From: Coffea arabica
Taxonomy: Eukaryota; Streptophyta; Magnoliopsida; Gentianales; Rubiaceae
Assembly: GCF_036785885.1 (NCBI RefSeq)
Contig: NC_092315.1
Span: forward strand, 21,182,026-21,246,025
Reading direction: 5' to 3'
DNA: 64,000 bases
Shown here: piece by piece, positions 11,017 to 23,178 of the stretch
Layout of the letters: every line of letters starts with the position of its first letter
Numbering within the stretch: position 1 is the first letter of the stretch
The notes under the pieces: generated by a model
Seen by the model: the letters and a program-made list of their open reading frames with translations, nothing else
What the model was told of the DNA's origin: nothing
Databases searched by the model: none
Made by a program: the position numbers and the translations under genes

Positions 11017-14000
11017 GTCGCGTCCCACTTTTTGAGATGTGAAAGTAGTGTGTGGGATATGTATGTGAACGTGTGTAAAAATGAAAATAAAAGACCGTGG
11101 GATTGTTAAATGCGACAGTTTGGCCAAAAAAAGTTTCAAAAAGGGTTTTTTGAATGGAAAATGGAGTCGCCACTTGGTATAGAGTTAGGGTGTACCAAGT
11201 CACCCAAAAAGTGATTTTTTGGAAAAAAAAGTAATCAAACCCTTTTTAAAGAAATTTTTAGGTGTACGTAACCAAAGAAAGGGATCGGGGGTCACGTTTG
11301 ATAAGGGAGAAGGCAAAGGCAAAGCCTAAGGCACTCCCTTACCCTAGCCAAAGTTAGTTGCGTGACTTAGCCCTCCTTTTCCTAATTCTTCTACCCAAAG
11401 TATGTATTGCATGTTAGATACGACTAATGGATGCGAAAAAGAAATGCAAACCTAAATCTAAAATGTCTCTTATGAAGCTTTTTGGTCCCAATCACATGAG
11501 TTGTGATGGCCAATAAGGAAAACTCTCATAGAGGTCACGGGTAATGCAAATGAAAACCCAAATATGAATGCAAGTGTGAAAATGTAAGAGGAATGCAAAA
11601 TACAATAAAAATACAAATGTAAGTGCAAGTGTGCAAATGTAAGAAAAGTGCATGTGTGCCAATTGAGAAAATAAAGGTGTATGTGTGCAAGTGGATAAAA
11701 ATATGGTATAATGGTAGTAAATGCATCTAAGTACAATTGGGTGCAATTTGTGAGGTAGAAAATAAGTAAGTGATAGGGAAAGAAGAGAAATGTGTGAACA
11801 TGGCATGTGGAGTGAGAAAAATATAAGTAGTGAGAAAATGTAGATAAAAAATGAAAAAGTGATATGGTAAAATGGAGGTGCATGAACCTAGAGGAGTGCA
11901 TCAAGTTGGGCACGGGAATGACTTCTAACTTCATGATTTTAATTTTCCCTTTGATTAGAAGGAAGAACTAGCGTGCTAAGGCTATTTTGTAGCCACACTC
12001 GCTCGTTTCCCTTACCGAAAGGGGACTCTCAAGCAAATGTACCCTATAACTAGCATGAGGATGCAAAAACCTAAAATGAAGGGGAAAGGATTGGAGGAGC
12101 ATGCCAAATGCTAGAAAACTAAGAAAAATGTATGAAATGTAGTGAAACATGCAAGTATGTACTAACGAGAGGGGACGGCCTATTGGGTCTAGCATTGGAC
12201 TAGCCCTTTTCTAAAATTCTCTCACAAGCATTGGACTTGCGAGAGATCGAGGGGAAAAACCATGACCAGCGTTGGACTAGCCACGGTGACGTCACACATT
12301 CATTGTAAACCAAATAGATCATGTAAAGGCTAATAAAGCAAATAAACACATAAATCACATATTGCACATAACACATAAGCATGGTATCTAGATGCAAGAC
12401 CCTAAGAAAGCAAGTAACACGTAGCACGTAAGCATGCAAATCACACTAATGAACCTATTACATTGGCTAACTAAAACAAATGGGGAAGGGGAAAAGTGAA
12501 TAAAAATGCTCTCCAAGCCCTATCTATTACAAGCCAAGAGGTGTACACATACCCCATAAAGGAATAACTTAATAAAAGCAAAAGTAAATGAAATAAATGA
12601 AGGAAATTAGGGAAAGACAAGGAAAGCAAAGTAGACATGCAATTCTCACTTAGCACGTTGGATCACATAGAGGAGAGACAAAAAAGGATAAAAGAAGTGA
12701 TACCTCCTCGTTTGTGATGCTAGTAAAGTGATCAAAACTTAACTTGGACTAAAGTCACCAAAGAAAGAGATAACTTGGGCTAAAATCATCAAAGCAAAGG
12801 ATTAATGCACCAATTTAATAGTAACACATAATCAAACAAAACAAGTTAGACCAATCAATCATCAAATCCATCTCAAAATGTAATCAAATAATGCGCGGTT
12901 ACCAAGAAAAATAGATTACCAATCAAATTCTAAAGTAAACACTACTAATGACTCATTTGCAAACATTAACAATCTCTCAAGTCCGATTAAACATTATGGA
13001 ACTTTAAGGGTCCAAGAGTAAGTAAAGGTCAAAGAGTGGTTCAACTTGCATTTTTAGGACCCAATTTGAAACAAATAATGAAGTTACGAGGACCAATTTG
13101 ATTGATTTTCCAATTTTTTTGGTCCATAGAAGAATTAGTTAAGGATTCAGGGATTAAAGTGCAATTCTTGAAACCCATTTCTGCATGCAAGTTTGCACGA
13201 AAGCTTTGTTCTTCATTCGTTGGTTTGTTTCTTTGCAAACTTCAGCTACAACCCTCCATCATTTCATCATGCAAACGAATTCACCAAATACCAAGACCTT
13301 CACTATCCATCATCAACTCAATCAAACACAAAATTTTGTTGCAAAATTCAAACCATGAAGGTGAATTGACCGACAGCTAAAAGAAAATGCAGCAAGGTTT
13401 CTCGGCCATCTCTTATTTACCAACCCCAAAGGCCAAAAACTTCCAACCCATGTTGTTAGCACATGCAACGGCCTGTACCCAAAAAGAAATCAACCACACT
13501 ACTGGACAACAATAAGACAGCTTGGGGTGAATGCATAGATAGTATACCTATCAAACTACAAAGGGAACCCAACATTTCAAATGAAAATCTGAACCAGAAT
13601 AATCTAAAGGAAGGCGAGGACTCTGTCCAGAATTTGGCGTAGAGGCAAAACAAAATTCAGGCGACATGTTCATGAAAAATCGACTCAACAATACACAAAA
13701 AACGGAAGCTTTTCTTTCCTCAGTCCAAGAGAACTTCGGTAACTTATGACAAACACATGCCAAACATTATTCTGATATGAAAGACGGCAGAATGAAAGTA
13801 ACCAACCCCTAAAGAAAATCCTGGACTTCTGTCTTTCAAAAACCAACTTTGGATCTATACATGATGAAAGCATAGAACAGCCAAAGCTGTAAACTTTCTG
13901 CAATTTTCTCTCGGCTAAGACAAAATCATGCAAGTCACCGATTCATTACCCAAGCTCCAGATTTTTCATTACACAAATAAAAACCATCAGTCATATTGAC

Positions 14001-15023
14001 CGAAACAGAAATAGTAAACAGCCAAAGAATGCGAACAAACAGCGAAAGAAAGCAGCTTGCAACAATACCTTAATCAAGGAAAGGAACGTGGGATGACTCT
14101 TTCAGAAAAAACTCAAATGATTCTTTCAGCTGCTCGAAGGAAGGTCAAACGATGATGGATGAAGGTCCGGTCGATTCCCTCCTGCAACCTCCAGCCGAAG
14201 ATCCTCTTTTGCTTTCTCTATCTTCACGCCCTTTTTGCCCTCACAAACTCTCTATTCCTCTTTTCCTTTTTCACCCTCAGCCTTACCCAGTTCTCTGTTT
14301 CTTGCTCTCTCCCCAGAACCCTCGTAGTTTTTTTTGGTGTTTTCTCTATAGCCGTCAACTCAAAAACCTCCCCCTTTCTTGCCGTTTCTCCTTGCTTTTA
14401 TATGGGACCTATATCCCCTAAACCCTCACCTCAAAGGTGAGGATGAAGGTTTTGTCTCTATATTAACCCCAGCCATCCGATCCCTCAGCCATATTTTTCC
14501 TTGAAAATGATATTCAGGCCGCTGCAATGTGCGGCTCTTTTTTTTTTTTTTTTTTTCAGAACATCTTAAACAACCCAAAACCCGCTATCGGGTTTCCCTT
14601 TTTTTTTTCTCTTAAATAAATAACAATAATACAAAAATAACAATTTAAACAAACTTAAATAAAATGTACATAATTAGTACCCAAAAGATAAAATAAAAAG
14701 CTACAATTTCTCTCTTTTCCACTTTTCTTTTTCTTTTACTTTTTCAATAAAAAGAAATAAAACATATTTTTCCCAATTTTCTCTCTTTTGGCAAAAATTT
14801 ATGCTAAAAGTCTTATAATAATAAAAATAAATAAATAAATAGCTAAGAGAGCCCAAAATGAATACAAAATACAACCAAAAATAAAGTAAAAATAAAAATA
14901 ATAGATAACAATAATCTAAAAAATAGTAAAGTGCTATATAAAATGCTAAAAGTCTAAGAACCAAAAATCATGGAATTAACAAAATTAGGATAAAAAAATA
15001 TCTTTAAAAATTTGGTGTCTACA
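11017..15023 (+). mobile_element. Giant solo LTR, 4,007 bp, with 5-bp TSD
   Basis: It starts TGTCGCGTCCCAC and ends TTTGGTGTCTACA, so it has TG...CA termini. CATAT is directly repeated at 11012-11016 and 15024-15028. It contains GGAGTCGCCACTTGGTAT near 11163 and repeated CTAGCATTGGACTAG-type phrases near 12190-12290, both also found in the copy at 44037-46479. No gag or pol is present. With perfect TSDs on an insert lacking internal domains, a solo LTR is the simplest reading; a large LARD-like non-coding element is the alternative. LTRs of this length are known in the Tat/Ogre lineage, but lineage is not proven here. Confidence 0.82.
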
Positions 15024-15275
15024 CATATTATACTCTTTTTAGTTTTTAATTTATTATGATGATTAAAATTCATTATGTCATATCTTTTGATTTAAAAGAA
15101 AATAATGGTTGATGACAAGAAAAAAATGTTAAGCATTAGAGACTAAGTAGGATTGGATCTTTGTTTTCTATTTGTCCAAAATACCCTTCTCCCTAAGAAT
15201 TAGATTTATTGAATTTCAATAATAGCAATAATTGTGGCAATTAGGAAAAACAACTGTAACCTTAATTAAATTAAT

Positions 15276-15617
15276 TTGAATTATGAAGACAATAAACAAA
15301 ATATAAAACTTCAATTAGAACCAATAGTAGTGGTAGGCTTGATGAAAAGATGGGGCGGTTTTCTTCAGATAATCAATGTAGAGAGCTGGAAAGGTAGCAA
15401 TGTTGATGACACCACTGAGAAATTTTCATATTTCCATGAGAGAAACCTAGAAGGGGCCAAAAGCGTGATCAGCCAAGATGACAAAGTTACCATTTCCAAG
15501 AAAGGCAACAAGGAGCTCAACTATGAATTGATGAGAGTTTCAGAAGTATTCCAGATAAAGGAAAAGATGAGAAAGCCAAGAATGGTTACTAAAGGCCCTT
15601 TGCAACTTGAACTATAG
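15276..15617 (+). pseudogene. Unidentified 113-codon open frame inside the foldback element
   Basis: The frame overlaps the inner end of the left arm. From about 15330 it has a non-repetitive, protein-like composition (WGGFLQIINVESWKG ... EKFSYFHERN ... ELMRVSEVFQIKEKM). I do not recognise a family. It could be a captured host-gene fragment or chance. No upstream promoter or splice context is evident. Confidence 0.25.
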
Positions 15618-16246
15618 GCTATTCCCTAAATGGCAGATATGAGTCTCTTCATGTCAACCCTATTCCAACCAGAAACCACAATCTAACAACAAATACAAAT
15701 TAATAGAACAATCCAACTTTCCGAGAACCTATGCTCAAGTAAAACAAAGACATTAGAGAGAACTATATCTGTACTGAGCCAAGTAGCAAGCTCTACTGAT
15801 TGCACCACAAACATTGAAAGACCAAATTGCCCATAATATGGTAGATGAAAATTAGTGAATAATAAGCCAACCAACTACTTTTTACATACGAAAATCTTAG
15901 ACTAAACAATATACGACGTAAGCAAAAAGATGGCTCACCTCTTGACTTTAGGAATTCTAATATTTGTATCTATTACTTAGAAATATCGTGATTTTTAGTA
16001 ACTTTTTAGAGATGGACTCATATATATACTCATAATAGGTCACGTGTTTTGCATGTGATTATAATATCATAAAATATAATATTTCTCATACATTAAAATT
16101 TATTTGTGAATTTTTTTAACAAATTTATTTTTGCATATTTTCTTTTTACTTTTTTAATAAATGGGAGGTTTTGAATCCAAGAATTCCTACTTATAATATC
16201 TTTCACCTTACCACCCAACCCAATCTCCCGTTTTTCTTTTTTATTT

Positions 16247-16533
16247 AATTTTTCATCTTCTTTAATTAATTGTCCTTTAAACCATTATTTTAAAAGCAAA
16301 AATAAAGGTTCACAAATATTGTATTCATAAATTCATATAAAAACTCCAGAGAATTTTCAACAAATGAGGATACATTCGGTCTCTTTTAAAAGCAAAATAA
16401 AAGTTCACAAAATATTGTATTCATAAATTCATATAAAAACTCCCGAGAATTTTCAACAAATGAGGATACATTCGATCTCTTTCAAATTACAAGAATGGTT
16501 TTAAGGACAATTAATTAAAGAAGATGAAAAATT
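16247..16533. repeat. 40-bp inverted repeat enclosing a 96-bp tandem duplication
   Basis: 16247-16286 and 16494-16533 are reverse complements with one mismatch (core TTTAATTAATTGTCC). Between them lie two 96-bp units (16291-16386 and 16387-16482) sharing TTGTATTCATAAATTCATAT and TTTTCAACAAATGAGGATAC. It could be a small nested MITE. No TSD was resolved. Confidence 0.8.
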
Positions 16534-17857
16534 AATATTTAAGAAAATAAAGATTTGACCAAATATGAAATGATTTGACAAAAGTATCAATATTTTCAAT
16601 GGTATGTACAATATCAATACTTCTAACTATTTATTTTTTCCAAGACAAACAAAATATAATAATACCACTAAAATTCTTTGATTTTTAATTAGATATATGA
16701 ACAATTTTTATTTTTCTTTTGAAGTTGAATGACCTGAATTTGAACGCTAAACAAAAGTTAATTGTTTGCCAATCATTGGGGTTAGTATAGTGGCCAGATG
16801 AGAGTTCTTAGGGTTCTTCAGAACTCAAATCCTATGCCTAATGATTGAGGATGAAAAGGGTGTGGAAAATGGTGAGAGGATCAAAAATATAAAATAAAAA
16901 TAATTTTTTGTATAAATATTGGTTGCATGCTCTACCATTATTATTTTTCATGTTATGTAAGTTGAATTTGTTAGTTGCTTGATGAAATTCCTCAATATAA
17001 TGTTTTATGCACCATTTTTTGACAATGAAGAGATATATATTCTTTGAAGTTGAACTCGTTGTATTATTTTGTGTGTTATTTCTATTAATGATAGAGTATA
17101 AATGATCCACACATATATAAGTTTTTTATATCTAATTATTCATTTTTTGATAATTGAAATTTCATTGGTAGAAATAATTGAGTTTTTTTTTCTTTTGTTT
17201 TCTATTTTTTGGGCAGAATCTGACATGAAGCACAAGCGACAAAGATTTTATCGTCCTAAGAGCACTTTCTTTTGGTATCAAAATTAATATTCTTGAAGAT
17301 TTGAAAATTTAATTAGTCTGTAAGTAATCAAAAATTTTAATGGAATTAAAGAAAATAGAATACAAAGAGACACATTGGTTTAAAGTGTTATATTTTGTTT
17401 ATTGATTTCATAATTCAAATTTAATTCAGGTTACAGTTTTTTTCCGAACTGCTACAATTATTGCTATTATTGAAATGCAATAAATAGAAGGGTATTTTGG
17501 ACAAATAAAAAACAAAAATCCGACCCTACTTAGTCTCCAATGCTTAACATTTTTTTCTTGTCATCAACCATTATTTTCTTTTAAATCAATAGATATAATA
17601 TAATGAATTTTAATCATCACAATAAATTAAAAACTATAAAAGAGTATAATATGAAACTTCAATCATCAATTAATAAGGGCATAATTGAAATAACAAAAAC
17701 TAAAATCATCAAGTTTCCTTGCTTAGTCACACCGTATGCTCGGAATAGAATGATGAGCTTATACGTTATGCGTCCTTTCTGGAGAGTATCTTTGTTAGAA
17801 GTAGGCTTTTCGCCCAACCAGTAGGCTGTAACATGTTCCCATAAGCTGATTGAATTA

Positions 17858-18177
17858 TGTTAAGATGACGGGTAATTGAATTAGGGATTTGTAAATTGGG
17901 AAAGGCCAAACGATGTCGTTTTGGTTAATTAGGATTTAAAAGTCAGTTTAGTTGGTTAATGGCTGAGTCACACGAACTGTAATATATGCGGGGCCCATTG
18001 CTTTGCTAATCATAAGAGTAATAACAGAAATCTGTTTCTTTCTCTCTCCAATTTCCCTCTCTCGTATTCTCTCTCTCTCTCTCTTTCTCTCTTTCTTACT
18101 TCTCCTTATTTCTTAATCCTCTCCAATTGAATGATCAATCACTGCCATTGCATGATTAATCACTTCAGTTCTTAACA
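17858..18177 (+). repeat. 5' LTR of the chromovirus
   Basis: It runs from TGTTAAGATGACGGG to CAGTTCTTAACA and contains a CT microsatellite near 18065-18095. It pairs with 22859-23173. Confidence 0.93.
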
Positions 18178-18179
18178 AT

Positions 18180-18192
18180 TGGTAATCAGAGC
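18180..18192 (+). promoter_or_regulatory. Primer binding site, initiator-tRNA-Met type with one extra base
   Basis: TGGTAATCAGAGC begins two bases after the LTR. The usual plant iMet site is TGGTATCAGAGC, so this copy has one inserted A, which may weaken priming. Confidence 0.75.
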
Positions 18193-18220
18193 TTTAGATC
18201 CTTGGAGTGCGAACGAATCC

Positions 18221-21200
18221 ATGGCGGAAGGCACTAGATTCAGAAGTCTGGAAGAACAAGTAAAAAGGCAAGAAGGCAAGCTTCAAGAGCTGATGGAATC
18301 CTTGCTATCACATCAATCCGAACAACAACAGCTGAAGAACAATCTTAAAAAAGAACTGGAAGAGAATAATAAACGAATGGAGAATTTGTTGACAGGAATG
18401 GAGCAGAATTTCAACAAATCCTTGGATCAGAAGTTCAACGCACTTCTATCCAAAATGACTTTTACGCAGGACAAGATAGCGGACAAAGAAGGGAGAGTTG
18501 TGGTGGATCAGTCGCCAATCCTACCTACACCTCCAGCTCATCAGAGACTACAACATGAAGGAGAACAACAGCAGCATTTCAGAAGAGATTGGGGTAAGTA
18601 TCAGCTTCCAAATCCACCTAAGATAGATTTACAGTTGTTTACTGGAGAAAATCCTAGGGAATGGTTGCGCAAATGTGATAAATACTTTATGAACTATCAA
18701 GTTCCAGAAAACCAGAAGGTTGAAGTAATAGAGTGTACTTAGAAGGCAAAGCTGATAAGTGGTTCCAGGGGGTAAAAATTGAGAAACCTGGATTAGGTTG
18801 GACAGAATTTGGAGATCTGCTATGCAAAAGGTTCACTGACAGCATTTGCAAAGATGTTGTGGAAGAATTTAATAAACTGCATCAAGAGGGGCAGTGTGGA
18901 AGAATATCAAGAAAGATTTGAGGAGTTGAAACCATTGATGTTGACTAAGAATCGAAATCTGGATGAAAATTATTTTATTTCTAGCTTCATCAGTGGCCTG
19001 AAAGAGGAAATCAAACCTATGATTAGAATGCTGAAACCTGCTACTTTAACTGAAGCTTTTGAGTTGTCTCAGTGGCAAGAGTACTCGATCAAATTATAGA
19101 GTAAAAATTCCAGGGAGAGCTCCAAACAATTGGTGGAAAATCGATTTGGAATGACAAGGGGGAATACATCAGCTGTAGGCAGTAACACCTATAAGGTTCC
19201 TGTCAATAATAACCAAAAAAATCCTAGGTTCAGCACCAAACTACAGGAGGACACTAAAGAATTCATGAAGATCTCAACACAGGAGCTGCAATACAGAAGA
19301 AGTAAAGGACTGTGCTTCAAGTGTGGGGAGAAATACACCATAGGTCACCAATGTAGGTTGGGACATGTAAACTGCATGGTACTAGATGATGAAAAAGATG
19401 CTGTGTTTAAAGATGCATTAGGAGAGCAGGATGAGCAAACAGGAAATCCTGGTCAACCCATGGAACTGTCCCTTCATGCCTTGTCTGAATCACTGAAAAG
19501 GAAGACAATTACATTGACAGGCATCCTAGATGGTGAAAAAGTTTTTATGCTAGTAGACACTGGGAGCTCAGACAGTTATATCAACAGTGAAATGGTCATT
19601 GGAATGGATATTAACTACAGATGGGTGGACCAGCCATTCTCTGTCATCATGGGAAATGGAACCAGTGTAACCAGCAATGCTATCTGTCCTAATGTGCACT
19701 GGAAGATTAATCAACATAGTTTCAGATTCGATTTAAAGGTGATGGAGGTAGGGGGATGGGATATCATATTGGGAGTAGATTGGATGACACACTTCAATCC
19801 TATAACATTTGACTTTCAACAACTCAGGATATCACTGTATAATCAGGGAAATGAAGTTCACTTGCATGGGCAGGCAGAGGACTGTGATATGGATCTGATT
19901 AGAGGGAAGGATTTGAGGACATTTATTGAGTATAAGAGACAAATGTGCATGGCATTGAAATGTAAAAGTAATACAGAAGAAGGGGCAGAACCTATACCAC
20001 AGGAAGTAGGGAAATTGCTGCAGGAATATGATGATGTATTTCAGAAACCAAATTCTTTACCTCCTAGCAGAAGTGTAGATCATGAAATCCCTCTCAAATC
20101 AGAGGCACAACCCTTCAAATTGAAGCCTTACAGGTACCCTCACTGTCACAAGGAGGAACTAGAAAAGCAGGTGACAGAAATGCTTCAAACAGGGGTAGTC
20201 AAGTACAGTAACAACCTTTTTGCTTCCCCTGTGCTGTTGGTTAAGAAGAAGGAGGGAACTTGGTGATTCTGTGTGGATTACAGGAAGTTAAATGAAATGA
20301 CTATTAAGGACAGGTTTCCAATTCCTAATGTAGATGAGTTATTGGATGAGCTAGCTGGTTCTGTCTATAAAACTAAGCTGGATCTCACAGCAGGATACCA
20401 CCAGATCAGAGTTAAGCCTCAGGACACTTTCAAGATAGCTTTTCAAACTCACTGTGGGCACTTTGAGTTCCTGGTCATGCCTTTTGGACTCACCAATGCA
20501 CCAGCAACATTTCAATCACTGATGAACCAGGTATTCCAACCCTATTTGAGGAGATTTGTATTGGTTTTTTTTGACGATATTTTGGTATATAGTCCTACAC
20601 TAGATGCTCATATACAACATTTAAGGACTGTACTAGAGGTATTAAGGAAGCACCAGCTCTATGTGAAGAAATCTAAGTGTGCATTTGCTCAGAAGAAGGT
20701 GGATTACTTGGGGCATACCATTACTGATAAAGGTGTCAGTATGGATTACTCAAAAATCAGTAGCATCCTCCAATGGTCTGTTCCTCAATCAGTCAAGGAA
20801 TTGAGGGGTTTCTTGGGTCTCACAGGGTATTATAGGAGATTTATAAAACACTATGGCCTTGTGTGTAAACCCCTCACAGAACTGTTAAGAAAAGACAGCT
20901 TTAAGTGGAACAGTCAGGCACAAGAATCCTTTGATCAATTGAAGAAGTTAATGTGCTCAGCTCCAGTACTTCAGTTATCAGATTTTCAGAAACCTTTTGT
21001 AGTGGAGATAGATGCGAGTGGGGGAGGAATTGGGGCAGTATTAATGCAAGAGGGACATCCCATTGCTTTTTTAAGTAAGGCCTTATCAGTTAAGAATTTG
21101 GGGCTCTCAGTTTATGAAAAAGAGCTCTTAGCTTTAGTTATGGCTGTCACTAAATGGAGACATTACCTAGTGGGAAGTCATTTCATTATAAGGACTGATT

Positions 21201-22840
21201 ATCAGTCACTGAAGTACCTCTTGGATCAGAAGCTGAACACTGCCATTCAACACAAATGGATGACTAAGCTATTGGGATTGGATTATGAGATACAATATAA
21301 GAAGGGAACTGACAATCAAGTGGCAGATGCGTTATCCAGGAGGCATGAATCTGCACCCTTGGAAGAGATGGGATCCTGTCTAGCTATTTCATCTGTCAAG
21401 CCTGGATGGATTGAGGAGTTGCTGCATAGCTATGAAGGTGATTCACATTGTCAAGATATCATGAGCCAATTGGTTCTAGACTCCAATTCACATGCTGACT
21501 ATACCCTGTTGGATGGGATCTTGAAGTACCAAAGGAGAATCTATATAGGGAATGCCAACAACATCAGGAACCAGATAATTTAGGCATTACATGACTCAGC
21601 TATAGGGGGGCACTCTGGTCAGAAGAATTGTTGGCAGAAACTCAAATCCCTATTCTATTGGCCTGGTATGAAGCAGGATGTGATAACCTATGTGCAAAAC
21701 TGTGATGTTTGTCAAAGGAACAAATCTGAACATGTTCCTTACCCTGGGCTGTTACAACCAATTCCAGTCCCTAAATAAGCATGGCTTCATATCTCTATGG
21801 ATTTTATTGAGAAACTTCCTAAGTCACAGGGGTATGATACTATTCTGGTAGTGATTGACAGATTTACTAAGTTTGGGCACTTCATCAGGCTTACTCATCC
21901 CTTTACAGCCAAGAGTGTTGCTCAGGTCTTCCTAGATCATGTTTACAGGTTACATGGCTTACCAGAGTCCATCATCACTGATAGAGATAAAGTATTCACT
22001 AGTGTGTTCTGGAGGGAACTTTTCAAAGTAGTGGGAGTGGAACTGAACTATTCGTCATCTTATCACCCATAAACTGATGGGCAGAGTGAAAGGCTAAATC
22101 AGTGTGTTGAGAGTTACTTAAGATGCATGACAGGGGAACTTCCCTCACAGTGGAGTAAATGGCTATCACTGGCAGAGTGGTGGTATAATTCCACTTACCA
22201 TTCTAGTCTGGACATGACTCCTTTTGAAGCTCTGTTTGGTTACAAACCTATACCACTGCCCTTAGGACCCTATATGGATTCAATGGTACCTGCTGTGTCC
22301 AACATGGTTCAAGAGAGAAGCAGAATCTCAAGTTGCATTAAGGAACATTTAGCAAAAGCTCAACAAAGGATGAAACATTATGCAGATCAACACCGGACGG
22401 AGAGGAGCTTTTCTGTGGGTGACTAGGTGTTCTTAAAGCTGCAACCATATAGGCAATAGACTATAGCTGTGAGGAAATGTCTCAAATTGTCAGCAAGATA
22501 TTATGGACCATTTCAGGTGGAGGAGAAGATTGGGTGATAGCTTATAGGCTTAAGCTACCATCAAAGGCACGCTACATCCTGTGTTCCATGTCTCTCTGTT
22601 AAAGAAGAAACTGGGACCACTACACAGCAGCTCCCCTAACCTACCGGAACTGGATGAAGATGATCAATGCCCTTTGAAACCAAAAACCATATTGAAAAGG
22701 AGAGCAATCATGCGTGAAGGGAGGCCTGTCATTCAGTTTCTGATCAAATGGAATCATCTGAGCTATGATGAAGCTTCTTGGGAGGACAAGACTTTCATTG
22801 AGAATCAGTTCCCTGAATTCTAGACTTGAGGACAAGTCTG
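18221..22840 (+). pseudogene. Chromovirus gag-pol, broken by stops and frameshifts
   Basis: The start ATG (MAEGTRFRSL) is 28 bases after the PBS. In order: a coiled coil (18240-18470), a gag domain with PREWLRKCDKYF, a zinc knuckle (CFKCGEKYTIGHQC, about 19315-19355), protease LVDTGSS (about 19548), RT with FFDDILVYS (about 20565), RNase H (VEIDASGGGIG, about 21002), integrase (HxxHSG...CDVC zinc region, then MDFIEKLP, ITDRDKVF and SERLNQ for the D-D-E triad), and a chromodomain (about 22680-22823, FLIKWNHLSYDEASWED). Nonsense codons are at 19097, 20264, 21581, 21776, 22070, 22424 and 22457. Frameshifts lie near 18735, in the G run 18888-18891, and near 22530 and 22569. It cannot encode a working polyprotein. 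Confidence 0.93.
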
Positions 22841-22847
22841 ATTTCAT

Positions 22848-22857
22848 GGGAGAGGAA
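22848..22857 (+). promoter_or_regulatory. Polypurine tract of the chromovirus
   Basis: GGGAGAGGAA sits one base upstream of the 3' LTR start (TGTTAGG at 22859), where plus-strand DNA synthesis is primed. Confidence 0.8.
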
Positions 22858-22858
22858 T

Positions 22859-23173
22859 TGTTAGGATGGCAGGTAATTGAATCAGGGATTTGTAAATTGG
22901 GAAAGGCCAAACGATGTCGTTTTGGTTAATTAGGATTTAAAAGTCAATTTAGTTGGTTAATGGCTGAGTCACACGAACTGTAATATATGCGGGCCCACTG
23001 CTTTGCTAATCATAAGAGTAGTAACAGAAATCTGTTTCTTTCTCTCTCCAATTTCCCTCTCTCGTATTCTCTCTCTCTCTTTCTCTCTTTCTTACTTCTC
23101 CTTATTTCTTAATCCTCTCCAATTGAATGATCAATCACTGCCATTGCATGATTAATCACTTCAGTTCTTAACA
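22859..23173 (+). repeat. 3' LTR of the chromovirus
   Basis: It starts TGTTAGGATGGCAGG and ends CTTAACA. It is 5 bp shorter than the 5' LTR because of the CT microsatellite and one G. Confidence 0.93.
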
Positions 23174-23178
23174 AATCA

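Larger units (their letters stand above)
10955..17712. mobile_element. Long-inverted-repeat (foldback or MULE-like) element, left arm split by a solo LTR
   Basis: The right arm (about 17375-17712) is the reverse complement of a left arm in two pieces: 10955-11016 and 15024 to about 15315. Shared landmarks are GGGCATAATT, ATGAAACTT, ATAATGAATTTTAATCATCA, CTTGTCATCAACCATTATTT and CAATTATTGCTATTATTGAA. Removing the 4,007-bp solo LTR plus one TSD copy makes the left arm contiguous, giving arms of roughly 340 bp around an interior of about 2.1 kb. No target-site duplication could be fixed at the outer ends, so the superfamily is open (MULE-like or foldback). It predates the LTR insertion. Confidence 0.75.
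17858..23173 (+). mobile_element. Complete but inactive Ty3/gypsy chromovirus (Reina-like), 5,316 bp
   Basis: LTRs of 320 bp (17858-18177) and 315 bp (22859-23173) flank gag, protease, RT, RNase H, integrase and a chromodomain in that order. By eye the LTRs differ at seven positions, all transitions, plus a CT-microsatellite and a G-run length change, about 2%. Flanks are AATTA (17853-17857) and AATCA (23174-23178), a TSD with one mismatch. Short LTRs, total length near 5 kb and a C-terminal chromodomain fit the Reina clade of plant chromoviruses; a tree of the RT would be decisive. Confidence 0.92.
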
